Assembly: GCA_023301565.1 (NCBI GenBank)
Contig: JALZUO010000066.1
Location: forward strand, 1 to 64,000
Direction of reading: 5' to 3'
Length of the DNA stretch: 64,000 nt
DNA from: Oligoflexales bacterium
Lineage (GTDB): Bacteria > Bdellovibrionota_B > Oligoflexia > Oligoflexales > JALZUQ01
Below the pieces are notes generated by a model, which ran no database searches, was not told the DNA's origin, and saw nothing but the letters and a program-made list of their open reading frames with translations. This document shows, piece after piece, positions 32,513-40,687 of this stretch (position 1 is its first letter; each line of letters begins with the position of its first letter). The position numbers were made by a program, and so were the translations under genes.

Positions 32513-34833
32513 AAAAATCTCTGATTTCAATTCTAGCTGCGTCCTTTGTCAGTTTTTCGTGTAGCCACCCAGCAAAAACACTAGAGCCGGCGATTAGGCT
32601 TCCCCCTGGGGAGCCCAATCGCCCCTTAGAGCAGATCCCCATAAAGTCAATTGCAGTTACTGCGGCTGAAAGGGCAAAAGAAATTTTTAGGCTAAACAAA
32701 ACCTATGCAAACCAAAAAGATTTACTCGACGCCTTTGAGTTGAGTCAAAAAATAGAGAAAAAAATTGCTAAAAAATCAGATTTTTATGAACTACTGGAAA
32801 CGGCTTCTGTAGATATTCGAAACGAAGTTTTAAGGGATTATTTTAGATTTGAGTGCAACCGGGGCCAGACCAGAAGTTCGTCTGTTGCCGGCTTAAGGCG
32901 TCAAGGCCAGCTGCAGCCATCGCTGCAAGAGAAGTTGACCGGCATGCACCTGTCTTCAGACGATGCCCTCAACCATTTTGCCAAGAAAGCGCTTCGTGAT
33001 CGTTGCTTTAACTCTTCTAGAGTAGATACCGTTCAAAAAGCTAGAGGCTCAACCCTGGCAGATCGTTTTAAGCAGCATGACGCTGCCGCAGACCCCCTGT
33101 TTAAATCGACCCTTAAGGTTGCCTGCGACCGGGACGGCGAAGATGCTTGGTATCGCTGGGCAGACAGGTCCCAGCTCGACCTTTATCAAAGCTACTTCTT
33201 CAAGTCTAAGCTAGCTGGATGCAGGGCAAGACTAGAGGCTGCAACTCGGTTTGGAGAAAAGCTTATGAAGCTTTCTGCCAAGAGCCTATGGCATTCGGGG
33301 CTACAAGTAGAGATTGGAAGACGGCTTGTTAAGTGGATGAGGTCTACGCGTTCAAGGGTTGTTTTGAGTGCTATGTACGAACAGCTTGTCAGACGCTGGG
33401 ACCGGCCGGGTTTACTGGCTCTACATGTCGGGATGAAGGATAGAAAGTTTGCCGAAGAGCGTGAGAATATGCGTATATGGTCTGCTCGCTATCTGGCTTT
33501 GATCGGGCATTATCAAAAGGCTCTGGTAGCTGTAACTATAGCCCGCCAAAACCTGAACTTTGCGAGAAAATCAGGGAAAGGCAATGACAAAGCTCTTGTC
33601 GAGCTGCTAGCGGAATCGTTTCATGTCGAGGCCTTTAGAATTCTTGTGGAAAGACAGCAGTATGCACAAGCAGCGAAACTTTATAAATTTGCAGTGGAAG
33701 AGCATGATTTTTCATCTAGGTGGAAATCAAAGTTTTGGTGGTACAGCGGGTTGTTTTCTCACCTTTCGGGGAAACACGTAGAAGCACTAGGGCACTGGGC
33801 GAAAATTGCAGCTGTAGACCCTAAGGAAACCTATAAAACCAAGGTGCTGTTTTGGACTATGAAAGCACACCTTGCCATAGGGCAAAAAGCACAGTCAAAA
33901 ATCGCTTGGGAAAAGCTAAGGCTTGAGTCTGCTATAGGTTACTACACACTTGTTGCAGGAAGAAAACTAGCTCAAAAACATGGTTGGAACGACCAAGTTA
34001 TATCTTCTTTATCAACGGAGAAAAGTCCGTACTCTGTCCGGGAGGGCGCGCAGAGGTTGTTGGTGGAGTCAATTGGCCAAGGTCAATGGGATCGTTTCCT
34101 TTTAGCAACCAACATTGGTCCGTCAAAATGGACGCGGCTTGTAGGTTTTGAGGTTTTGGAAAAATTAAAAGGCGGACGCAAACTCCTAAAAAACAATGAC
34201 CTATCTCGAGACTTTTTTGGTGTTCTTTCATCAACCGGTTTGCACTACAAACATATCTACATGCAAACCCTTCTATCAAATCAGGTAGATGATTTTTGGC
34301 GGCGTTACCCGAGACAGTTCTCGATTTATTTCCCAGCCCCATACAGGCAGAGGATAGCTCACGCTGCGAAGGGCACCGTAGATCCAAACCTAATTTTAGG
34401 TTTGATTAGGCAGGAGTCTTCTTTTCGTGAGACCGTAGGCAGCGGAGCTGGCGCTTACGGCTTAATGCAAATCACGCCATCAACGGCACGAGGTTTAGAG
34501 CCTGCTTGGAAACAAAAGCCAGAAACATTTGTGCAATCGAAGTTGAAGCAGGCGGATAGCAACCTTCGCCTTGGTATTAAAAACCTGCGCAACTTAACGA
34601 AGAAGTATGCAAAGCATGGAGAGTTAACGGTGCCCGCCGTTTTATCTGCTTACAATGCTGGCGAAGAGGTCACAGACAGGTGGATGCGCTATAGAAAAGC
34701 AAAGGACGCTGATGCGTGGGTTGAGATGGTCCCTTTTGGAGAAACCCAGAAGTACATCAAGTTTGTACAGCGCAACCAGGCAGCACTGAAATTGCTTGAA
34801 AAAAGCTCGTCAAAAGCCCAAACTGCCTATTAA
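32509..34833 (+). CDS. Soluble lytic murein transglycosylase (Slt70-like), probable lipoprotein
   Basis: 774 residues. It cleaves peptidoglycan glycan strands with formation of 1,6-anhydro-MurNAc. A signal of the form LISILAASFVSFSC, with Cys near residue 18, points to a lipoprotein though Phe before Ser-Cys makes the lipobox imperfect. A long helical superhelix (about 60-590), typical of Slt70, precedes the C-terminal SLT domain (about 615-760): VDPNLILGLIRQESSFRE with catalytic Glu636, GSGAGAYGLMQITPSTA and VLSAYNAGEEVTDRW. All SLT motifs are intact. It is the last gene of the propeller-SLT pair. Confidence 0.92.
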   Translation: MKKSLISILAASFVSFSCSHPAKTLEPAIRLPPGEPNRPLEQIPIKSIAVTAAERAKEIFRLNKTYANQKDLLDAFELSQKIEKKIAKKSDFYELLETASVDIRNEVLRDYFRFECNRGQTRSSSVAGLRRQGQLQPSLQEKLTGMHLSSDDALNHFAKKALRDRCFNSSRVDTVQKARGSTLADRFKQHDAAADPLFKSTLKVACDRDGEDAWYRWADRSQLDLYQSYFFKSKLAGCRARLEAATRFGEKLMKLSAKSLWHSGLQVEIGRRLVKWMRSTRSRVVLSAMYEQLVRRWDRPGLLALHVGMKDRKFAEERENMRIWSARYLALIGHYQKALVAVTIARQNLNFARKSGKGNDKALVELLAESFHVEAFRILVERQQYAQAAKLYKFAVEEHDFSSRWKSKFWWYSGLFSHLSGKHVEALGHWAKIAAVDPKETYKTKVLFWTMKAHLAIGQKAQSKIAWEKLRLESAIGYYTLVAGRKLAQKHGWNDQVISSLSTEKSPYSVREGAQRLLVESIGQGQWDRFLLATNIGPSKWTRLVGFEVLEKLKGGRKLLKNNDLSRDFFGVLSSTGLHYKHIYMQTLLSNQVDDFWRRYPRQFSIYFPAPYRQRIAHAAKGTVDPNLILGLIRQESSFRETVGSGAGAYGLMQITPSTARGLEPAWKQKPETFVQSKLKQADSNLRLGIKNLRNLTKKYAKHGELTVPAVLSAYNAGEEVTDRWMRYRKAKDADAWVEMVPFGETQKYIKFVQRNQAALKLLEKSSSKAQTAY

Positions 34834-34948
34834 TTAGGCTTCTTTCCATACAATTCAGAATTTCAGCGACATACATGCTCAGCAGGTGTGACATTTTGCT
34901 CGACCTGTAGCGGGCTAGTAAGTTAAAATTTGTCGGTTTTGAGGGATA

Positions 34949-35122
34949 ATGATGGTTGAAGATTACAAAAGTACCTACGGTAAAGTAGAGCAGGAAGCGA
35001 CGGCAGCAGATGGCAAAAGAGAAGCTATCGGTTGGATTTCTATGACCTTGCTGATTTTTGTGTACCCAGCGCTATTTTTTGCATGCGCTTATTTCCCTAT
35101 GTGGGTTGGGTGGGCGCCTTAA
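34949..35122 (+). CDS. 57-residue membrane protein upstream of ctaB
   Basis: ATG ATG at 34949 with GAGGGA (34941-34946) three to eight bases before it; stop TAA at 35120-35122, two bases before ctaB's ATG. The product begins MMVEDYKSTYGKVEQEA, has a charged soluble N-terminus of about 28 residues and one membrane span (ISMTLLIFVYPALFFACAY), ending in a Trp/Pro-rich MWVGWAP. Position and topology suggest a small accessory of the cytochrome oxidase or heme O synthesis genes that follow. I do not recognise the sequence. Confidence 0.7.
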   Translation: MMVEDYKSTYGKVEQEATAADGKREAIGWISMTLLIFVYPALFFACAYFPMWVGWAP

Positions 35123-35124
35123 GT

Positions 35125-36078
35125 ATGAACTCCAAGTTAATGAATACCCGTCTAGCAGCACGCTCTTCTTCTGTTTCAGAGAGGCAAGCAGCGTTTAGCC
35201 TGAGCTCAGATTTTTTGACGGAAGCGCGCTCTTACTTTCAAATGACCAAGCCAACTATTTCTCTTTTGGTTGTGGTAACAGCTATGCCGACGCTATTTAT
35301 GGCATCGTCTACAGCACCCTCAGCTTCTTTGGTTTTGTTGACTCTTCTCGGAACCTACTTATGTAGCTCTGCGGCGGGCGCATTCAATCAAATCGTCGAA
35401 CGAGAAAAAGATGCACGTATGGAGCGGACATTAAATCGGCCGGTAGCGAGTGGGAGGGTTGGCTTTGTACCTGCCACCATATTTGCTTGGACGATTCTGG
35501 CTTTGGGGACCCTTACCTTATACTATGGAGCAACACCTCTGGCAGCCGGTATAGCTGTTTCGGCTGCTGCGTTTTATGTCTTATTTTACACGCTTTATTT
35601 AAAGCCGCGCACGGTACAAAATATTGTGATCGGTGGAGCTGCTGGCAGTGTTGGCCCTTTGATCGGCTGGGCAGCAGCCTCTGGGCAGCTTGCTTGGGAA
35701 GCTTGGGTGTTGTTTGGAATTATATTCCTTTGGACGCCGCCGCACTTTTGGTGCCTGGCTCTCAAGTACAAAGAGCAGTTTGCCAAGGCAGGGTTTCCAA
35801 TGATGCCTGTTGTATTTGGCGACCAATATACAAAAAGACAGATTTTTGCTTATTCGCTTAGTCTGCTTCCTGCAGTAGGGGTGCTCGGCTTTTCAAGTGT
35901 CGTGGGACTTGGCTTTTTGATTCCTTCTCTTCTTATTACAGCTTACTTTGCATACCTTTGCTATTTGGTCATGAAAGACCGGACAGAACCAATGCCTGTA
36001 TTTTTGTTTTCTTGCCTTTACGTATTTGTCGTATTCGGCGCACTTTTTTTAGAAAGACTGTTGGTACTTTACTTATGA
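35125..36078 (+). CDS. ctaB: Protoheme IX farnesyltransferase (heme O synthase)
   Basis: 317 residues from the ATG at 35125; the open frame extends 93 bases upstream but overlaps the small membrane gene. This UbiA-family inner-membrane enzyme attaches a farnesyl group to heme B to make heme O for terminal oxidases. Marks are NQIVEREKDARMERTLNRPVASGRV (Asp-rich prenyl-binding loop), YTLYLKPRTVQNIVIGGAAGSVGPLIGW, and WTPPHFWCLALKYKEQFAKAGFPMMPVVFG (second loop). About eight membrane spans. The stop overlaps the ctaG start (ATGA), so the pair is coupled. The window shows no oxidase structural genes. Confidence 0.96.
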   Translation: MNSKLMNTRLAARSSSVSERQAAFSLSSDFLTEARSYFQMTKPTISLLVVVTAMPTLFMASSTAPSASLVLLTLLGTYLCSSAAGAFNQIVEREKDARMERTLNRPVASGRVGFVPATIFAWTILALGTLTLYYGATPLAAGIAVSAAAFYVLFYTLYLKPRTVQNIVIGGAAGSVGPLIGWAAASGQLAWEAWVLFGIIFLWTPPHFWCLALKYKEQFAKAGFPMMPVVFGDQYTKRQIFAYSLSLLPAVGVLGFSSVVGLGFLIPSLLITAYFAYLCYLVMKDRTEPMPVFLFSCLYVFVVFGALFLERLLVLYL

Positions 36079-36692
36079 TTCAATCCTTGTTTTTAACTTT
36101 GGTTTTTACGATGACGTCTGTAGCGCTCTCACATGGCGGTGCCGGAGTATCCAAAGAAAAGAAAGCGGATAAAATTGAAGATGGCCGTGAAATCGACTTG
36201 GAGTTTACCTCTCAGATTGCTGGCGGTATCAACGTTGAAATGATTCCTTTGACAACTAAAATGAAGGTCAAAGTTGGAAAACGCTATAAAGTAGAATACC
36301 AATTTAAAAACAACAGCGGAAAAGACATACCAGTAATAGCTGTTCACTCCGTTTTTCCATTGACCGAGGGTGCTTACTTTAAAAAATACGTTTGTTTTTG
36401 CTTTGAAAGTCAGATTCTAAAGAAAGGGGCTGACATAAAGCTCCCGATAGAGTTTAGGGTAACCAAAGATCTTGCAAAAAGCGTAAACTCGCTACGGATT
36501 GACTATAAGCTTTATGAGAAGAAAGCACCTTTAAAGAGAAAGCCAATGCGGGCCCCTAAAGAAAGCAATCCAAGCAAAAAAGCTACCAAACGCAAAGCAT
36601 CTCTTTCCCCAGCTAAAGAATGGAAGTTGGGCTCTTACGGTGTTCGTCGTGAGGATGGCTCGGTACTTCACGCTAGTTCTAAGCGCGCCTAA
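36075..36692 (+). CDS. ctaG: Cytochrome c oxidase assembly protein CtaG/Cox11, copper-donating
   Basis: 205 residues from the ATG overlapping ctaB's stop. Cox11 delivers Cu(I) to the CuB site of heme-copper oxidase from the periplasmic face. The copper motif is intact: VFPLTEGAYFKKYVCFCF-ESQ with Cys107 and Cys109, followed by the usual 'L..G....P..F' region. The N-terminal hydrophobic segment (SLFLTLVFTMTSVALS) is short and lacks a basic leading end, so it may be a cleaved signal or an anchor. After the Cox11 domain (about 40-155) a basic tail of about 50 residues (KRKPMRAPKESNPSKKATKRKAS) is unusual. Closed by a terminator at 36787. Confidence 0.88.
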   Translation: MIQSLFLTLVFTMTSVALSHGGAGVSKEKKADKIEDGREIDLEFTSQIAGGINVEMIPLTTKMKVKVGKRYKVEYQFKNNSGKDIPVIAVHSVFPLTEGAYFKKYVCFCFESQILKKGADIKLPIEFRVTKDLAKSVNSLRIDYKLYEKKAPLKRKPMRAPKESNPSKKATKRKASLSPAKEWKLGSYGVRREDGSVLHASSKRA

Positions 36693-36786
36693 ATAAATAT
36701 CTCTACTTAAAAAATCCAGGTATTGCCTCATTTGTGCAAAGCTCGTGAAGTGCTTTGTTTTTTATTGCGTTAATGAGTTTTTCTCT

Positions 36787-36806
36787 GGGCAGCTTTCTGC
36801 CCTTTT
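36787..36806 (+). terminator. Rho-independent terminator after ctaG
   Basis: GGGCAG (36787-36792), loop CTTT, CTGCCC (36797-36802), then TTTT. A compact hairpin about 95 bases after the ctaG stop. Confidence 0.75.
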
Positions 36807-36937
36807 ATAAAATCTTGCCCAACTATCTCTAGTTTTTTCAGGAAGTTATCCCGCAAGCTACATATTGCTGGTTAATTGATCGATAGAGGGGGAATATGGG
36901 TTTAAGAACAAAAAACATAGACTCCGAGGGAGAATTC

Positions 36938-37471
36938 GTGCGCCAAGTAAGGTACACAGCAGGATTGTGGGGATTATCGCCTAAGGCATTTGCTTTACTG
37001 TTTTTGGTGTTTTCCATCGTGTCTTGCGGAGCTGATTCGAGCGAGTCTGATGAGGCTGCTGCTGCACCTCCAGCAGAATCACAAACAGAAATTCTAGTGC
37101 AAACTAACTTAGCCAGATCTAAAGGTAGAATGTGTGGCGACACATGGTACCCAGCGGCAGGGCCAGTGGTATGGAACGCTGAGCTAGAAGTAGCAGCTGC
37201 GCGGCATTCCTTAGATATGGATACAAACGATTTTTTTGCTCACGAAGGGTCGGATTCAACCACGGTCGGTGACCGAGCTACAGATGCAGGTTACAACTGG
37301 CAGGTTGTCGGAGAGAATTTATCCTTAAACGCTATCGCTTATAGTGTGGCGATACAGGGCTGGATTGATTCAACCTCGCACTGTGAAGCACTGATGCGAG
37401 CTGATTTTGAAGAGCTAGGAGTCAAGCGTGTTGGTTTGTACTGGACGATGGTTTTAGGCGTTCAGCTTTAA
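36938..37471 (+). CDS. CAP (SCP/PR-1) domain lipoprotein
   Basis: 177 residues from a GTG at 36938 with GAGGGAG five bases upstream; an ATG at 36896, also with a good SD, would add 14 residues and give an unusually long signal. Lipobox FSIVSC with Asp-Ser-rich mature start, so an anchored lipoprotein. The CAP domain (about 45-175) is shown by WNAELEVAAARHSLDMDTNDFFAHEG (first His of the cavity), DRATDAGYNWQVVGENLS (Glu and Asn) and GWIDSTSHCEALMRADFEELGV (second His). CAP proteins of bacteria are mostly uncharacterised surface proteins. It ends one base before the stop of the converging map gene. Confidence 0.88.
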   Translation: MRQVRYTAGLWGLSPKAFALLFLVFSIVSCGADSSESDEAAAAPPAESQTEILVQTNLARSKGRMCGDTWYPAAGPVVWNAELEVAAARHSLDMDTNDFFAHEGSDSTTVGDRATDAGYNWQVVGENLSLNAIAYSVAIQGWIDSTSHCEALMRADFEELGVKRVGLYWTMVLGVQL

Positions 37472-37472
37472 T

Positions 37473-38258
37473 CTATATATCTTTTGCATCTGCCAAAGTT
37501 AGGATGCGTACTTCGCCGCTACTTAAAATCCCAATGGTATGCTCGAACTGTGCAGAAAGCCTGCCATCTGCAGTAACAGCCGTCCAATCATCGTCTAAGA
37601 TCGCACAGCGCCAATCACCAACATTGACCATAGGCTCTATCGTGAAAGTCATACCTTTGACAAAGCGTGGACCGTTTCCTTGTTTGCCGTAGTGAGGTAT
37701 CTGCGGTTCTTCGTGAAAGCCTTTGCCAATTCCGTGGCCAACAAATTCTCTCACCACACTAAACCCCAGTGGTTCAATGTAGCTTTGAATAGCACTTCCG
37801 ATATCACCAATTCTGCCACCATCTACCGAGACGGCAGCGATGCCACGCATCATAGCTTCTTTGGTTGCTTCTACGAGTTTTTTTGCTTGCCCTGAAACTT
37901 CTCCAACATAAAACGTACGAGATGTATCGCCATGATAACCATCTAAAATGGTAGTAACATCGACGTTGATGATGTCACCTTCTTTTAAAATGTCTTCTTT
38001 ATTTGGTATGCCGTGACAAACCACATCGTTGACCGATGTACACACAGACTTCGGGAAACCTTTATAGTTTAGTGGGGCAGGTATAGCTCCATGGTCGACA
38101 ATAAAATCGTGGCAAAGTTTGTTTAGCTCTAGTGTCGAAATACCGGTCTTTATCTCTTTTTCGATCATGTCTAGCGTGCGTGCAGCAAGTCTGCAGCTAG
38201 CAAGCATGGCCTGGATCTCTTGGTCACTTTTAAGGGGTACCTGCTTTTTACCAAACAA
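37473..38258 (-). CDS. map: Methionine aminopeptidase, type I
   Basis: 261 residues from a TTG at 38258, with GGAG eight bases upstream. It removes the initiator Met after deformylation. Recognised from the pita-bread fold motifs: APLNYKGFPKSVCTSVNDVVCHGIP, GDIINVDVTTILDGYHGDTSRTF (first metal Asp pair), GHGIGKGFHEEPQIPHYG (His and Glu), TFTIEPMVNVG (Glu) and QFEHTIGI (C-terminal Glu). All five metal ligands are present. No SEC-C-type zinc extension. The upstream gene yacG is divergent. Confidence 0.96.
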   Translation of the reverse strand: MFGKKQVPLKSDQEIQAMLASCRLAARTLDMIEKEIKTGISTLELNKLCHDFIVDHGAIPAPLNYKGFPKSVCTSVNDVVCHGIPNKEDILKEGDIINVDVTTILDGYHGDTSRTFYVGEVSGQAKKLVEATKEAMMRGIAAVSVDGGRIGDIGSAIQSYIEPLGFSVVREFVGHGIGKGFHEEPQIPHYGKQGNGPRFVKGMTFTIEPMVNVGDWRCAILDDDWTAVTADGRLSAQFEHTIGILSSGEVRILTLADAKDI

Positions 38259-38421
38259 TGCTCTGTCTCCAAGATAGGTGTAAAAGGGCTCGGGCCCTTG
38301 GCTTACGAGACCCTAAACCTCGCGTATTTTCCTGGAAAAAACCAGCTAAAAATTCATGCTGATTTTCCATGGTTTGAACCTAGGATTAGGGCTAACATCC
38401 ACTCCCAAGGGGGAACTGCCA

Positions 38422-38661
38422 GTGACAGATATAGATAAATCAACCGTGACAGCTATTGTGCCTTGTCCTAAATGCAAGAAAAAACAGGTTTATTCCATAA
38501 AAAATGCTTTTAGGCCTTTTTGTAGTGAAAGGTGCCGAACCATGGACACGGCTGCTTGGGCCACAGATGAATATGCTATCCCCGAGAAACCCACAGACGA
38601 GCACAGCATGTTAGAAGAAAGCTTCGAAGAAATGTCTGAAAATAAGGACGGTTTCTTGTGA
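38422..38661 (+). CDS. yacG: YacG-family zinc-binding DNA gyrase inhibitor
   Basis: 79 residues from a GTG at 38422; AAGGGGGA (38407-38414) lies seven bases upstream. The short zinc finger typical of YacG is seen: PCPKCKKKQVYSIKNAFRPFCSERCR, giving Cys-x2-Cys and Cys-x3-Cys, followed by the family's D-x-x-x-W-A (MDTAAWATDEYAIPEKP). The C-terminal acidic tail is longer than in E. coli YacG. The protein binds the gyrase B subunit. Its TGA overlaps the GTG start of the following flavoprotein. Confidence 0.87.
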   Translation: MTDIDKSTVTAIVPCPKCKKKQVYSIKNAFRPFCSERCRTMDTAAWATDEYAIPEKPTDEHSMLEESFEEMSENKDGFL

Positions 38662-39677
38662 GTCTTAAGCCAGTCGCCATTATTGGTGCCGGGATGGCCG
38701 GAGCCTCTGCTGCTAGGTTTTTATCTGAGCGCGGCGTGAAGTGTGAGATATATGAAAAGTCCCGTGGGTGGGGTGGGCGATTGTCCACGAAAAGAGTCGA
38801 TACAGCAGACGGTTCTTTTTACTTTGACCACGGCGCACAGTATTTTACCGCTTACGACCAGAGGTTTGTCCAGCTCATAGAACCGCTGCTAGAAGAAAAA
38901 AAAGCAGCTGCTTTTCAGGCGCGATGGACGATTCCTTCTGAGGCATCCGGTAGCTCTGCAAAAAGGCAAGGTAAGAAGTTTTATGACACGCAAAGATACT
39001 GGATGCGTGGCGGAATCAACCGTCTTTGCAAAGAGATCGCTCAACATCATACGCTCAAGCAAAAAACCGTAACCTCACTAAGGCCGGAGGATATCAAGCA
39101 GTTTTCTGCCGTAATATCCACCGTGCCGCTCCCGCAGCTTGCGAAACTTATCAGTTTAAAGGAAGAGGATTCGCTTTGGAGCTGCGAAGAGCACTGGGAC
39201 CCTTGCTTTGCTTTGATGCTTGGTTTTTTGAAGTCAGGCCAAAACTTGGCAGCTGAGAGTTTGCCAGAGGCAGGCTTTCTAGCTGATGGGTTGGGGGGCG
39301 AACACTGGTTTTGTGAACAGTCACAACGGTTTTATCCGAAAAACTCTTCTTTATCTTCTTGGGTTGTGCATGCAAGTGCTACTTTTTCTAAAAAATACTT
39401 TGATAGAGACAAAGAGGAGGTCGCACGCATGTTGTTGGATCAATGTAAAGAATCCGTTTGTGCACTGCGCCCAGATTCTGGTTGGGAACTAAAAGTTAAC
39501 CGATTACACAGGTGGAGATACTCCAAGCCGAAACAAACAATCGAAATCCCTAAAAACACGTTTGAAAAACAAGGTGTTTTCATAGCGGGAGATGCTCTTC
39601 GCGGTGGCCGCGTAGAAGGTGCTTACTTAAGCGGGCTTGAGGCGGCTGAGAGCGTTCTTCGGTTTTTGAATCTATGA
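38658..39677 (+). CDS. Renalase/amine-oxidase-like FAD-dependent oxidoreductase
   Basis: 339 residues, GTG start overlapping yacG's stop. The FAD domain is clear: IIGAGMAGASAARFLSERGVKCEIYEKSRGWGGRLSTKR (GxGxxG plus Glu and the GG-R-x-S motif of renalase-like proteins), YFDHGAQYFTAYD, and the C-terminal FAD motif KQGVFIAGDALRGGRVEGAYLSGLEAAESVL. The middle is the substrate domain, not recognised. Bacterial renalase-like proteins may oxidise damaged NAD(P)H isomers, but many have no known substrate. Part of a yacG - oxidoreductase - aroE operon; its stop overlaps aroE by four bases. Confidence 0.88.
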   Translation: MSLKPVAIIGAGMAGASAARFLSERGVKCEIYEKSRGWGGRLSTKRVDTADGSFYFDHGAQYFTAYDQRFVQLIEPLLEEKKAAAFQARWTIPSEASGSSAKRQGKKFYDTQRYWMRGGINRLCKEIAQHHTLKQKTVTSLRPEDIKQFSAVISTVPLPQLAKLISLKEEDSLWSCEEHWDPCFALMLGFLKSGQNLAAESLPEAGFLADGLGGEHWFCEQSQRFYPKNSSLSSWVVHASATFSKKYFDRDKEEVARMLLDQCKESVCALRPDSGWELKVNRLHRWRYSKPKQTIEIPKNTFEKQGVFIAGDALRGGRVEGAYLSGLEAAESVLRFLNL

Positions 39678-40480
39678 GCATTAAACTGGGCCTTATAGGT
39701 AACGACATTTCCTATAGTCTAAGCCCTAGGCTGCATCAGTATATGTGGAATCTACAGAAAAAAAGAAAAGTAGATGCCTTTTTTGAACAAGATTTTGAAT
39801 ACTGCGTCCTCGACACTAAAAGCACGTTTTCTGCGAGCTTAGATTCCTTTTCTGGCTTACAGGTGACCCAGCCATGGAAGCCTGTGTTGTCGGGGGTGTT
39901 TTCTGGCGCGCCTTTTGGTAATACTCTTTTTAAAAACAACGAATCAGGGTCTAGCTGGAAGCTTGAAGACACGGACCTGCCAGGGATGTATGCCGCTATG
40001 CTGCAGAAAAACCAGAATGTGCGTGATGCCAAATCTATATGCGTATTTGGCTTTGGCGGTCTGGCAAAAAAGTTTTTACTTACCTGTAGAGATTCTTTTC
40101 CCCTGTTAGAACGAGTGCATGTTGTTGCTAGAAGAACAAAAGCTGCTCGCACGTGGTTAGAAGCCAAGGGTTTGAACTTCGTAGAAGTAACCTCATGGGC
40201 CTCTGCAAAAAACAACTGTATTTATGAGCTTGTGCTTCAGCTCAGCAGTGCTCCGCACAACGGTGACCCTATGTCAGCCTTCGGCTCTGTTTTTTCACAA
40301 GCGGACTTGGTTTTTGATGCCTGTTACAGCCCGTGCATATCCTATGGACACGGGTCTTCTAACTTTGTCGGGGGCTTGCACATGCTTGTGGCGCAAGCGA
40401 TAAAAGCCTGGAAGCTTTGGCATATTCCTACAGAGGGTTTAGATGTGAGCAGGGTTGTCGGCGAGCTTGAATCCTCCTGA
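39674..40480 (+). CDS. aroE: Shikimate dehydrogenase-like (divergent AroE)
   Basis: 268 residues. AroE reduces 3-dehydroshikimate in the aromatic amino acid pathway. Substrate-site motifs are GNDISYSLSPRLHQ (the two Ser), LQVTQPWKPVL in place of N-V-T-x-P-x-K with the Lys kept, and DTDLPGM in place of N-T-D-x-x-G with the Asp kept. The NADP Rossmann part has SICVFGFGGLAKKFLL and VVARRTKAARTWLE, and the end has GGLHMLVAQAIKAWKLW. The replacements make it divergent, so either a fast-evolving AroE or a related quinate/shikimate-like enzyme. No other aro gene is in the window. Confidence 0.78.
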   Translation: MSIKLGLIGNDISYSLSPRLHQYMWNLQKKRKVDAFFEQDFEYCVLDTKSTFSASLDSFSGLQVTQPWKPVLSGVFSGAPFGNTLFKNNESGSSWKLEDTDLPGMYAAMLQKNQNVRDAKSICVFGFGGLAKKFLLTCRDSFPLLERVHVVARRTKAARTWLEAKGLNFVEVTSWASAKNNCIYELVLQLSSAPHNGDPMSAFGSVFSQADLVFDACYSPCISYGHGSSNFVGGLHMLVAQAIKAWKLWHIPTEGLDVSRVVGELESS

Positions 40481-40687
40481 TTTTTTAGCTAGCTACTAAA
40501 TTTATTAGCTTTATTCGGCTAATTTTGTGATCCTCCTTGGTCGCTTTTAAAAGAGAGGCATCTAAAATGTTAAAATAGTGATATCCCTGTCTTTGATGAG
40601 ACTTGGTTCAGGCATTTTGAAATGCAGGTTGTAGACCAAGAAAAAAATATACACTGCAAAATAACTTCCAAAAAGAGACTCTCTACT

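Noticed and set aside
39736-40215. 159-codon minus-strand frame inside aroE
   Set aside because: Antisense shadow; the plus frame carries Rossmann and substrate motifs.
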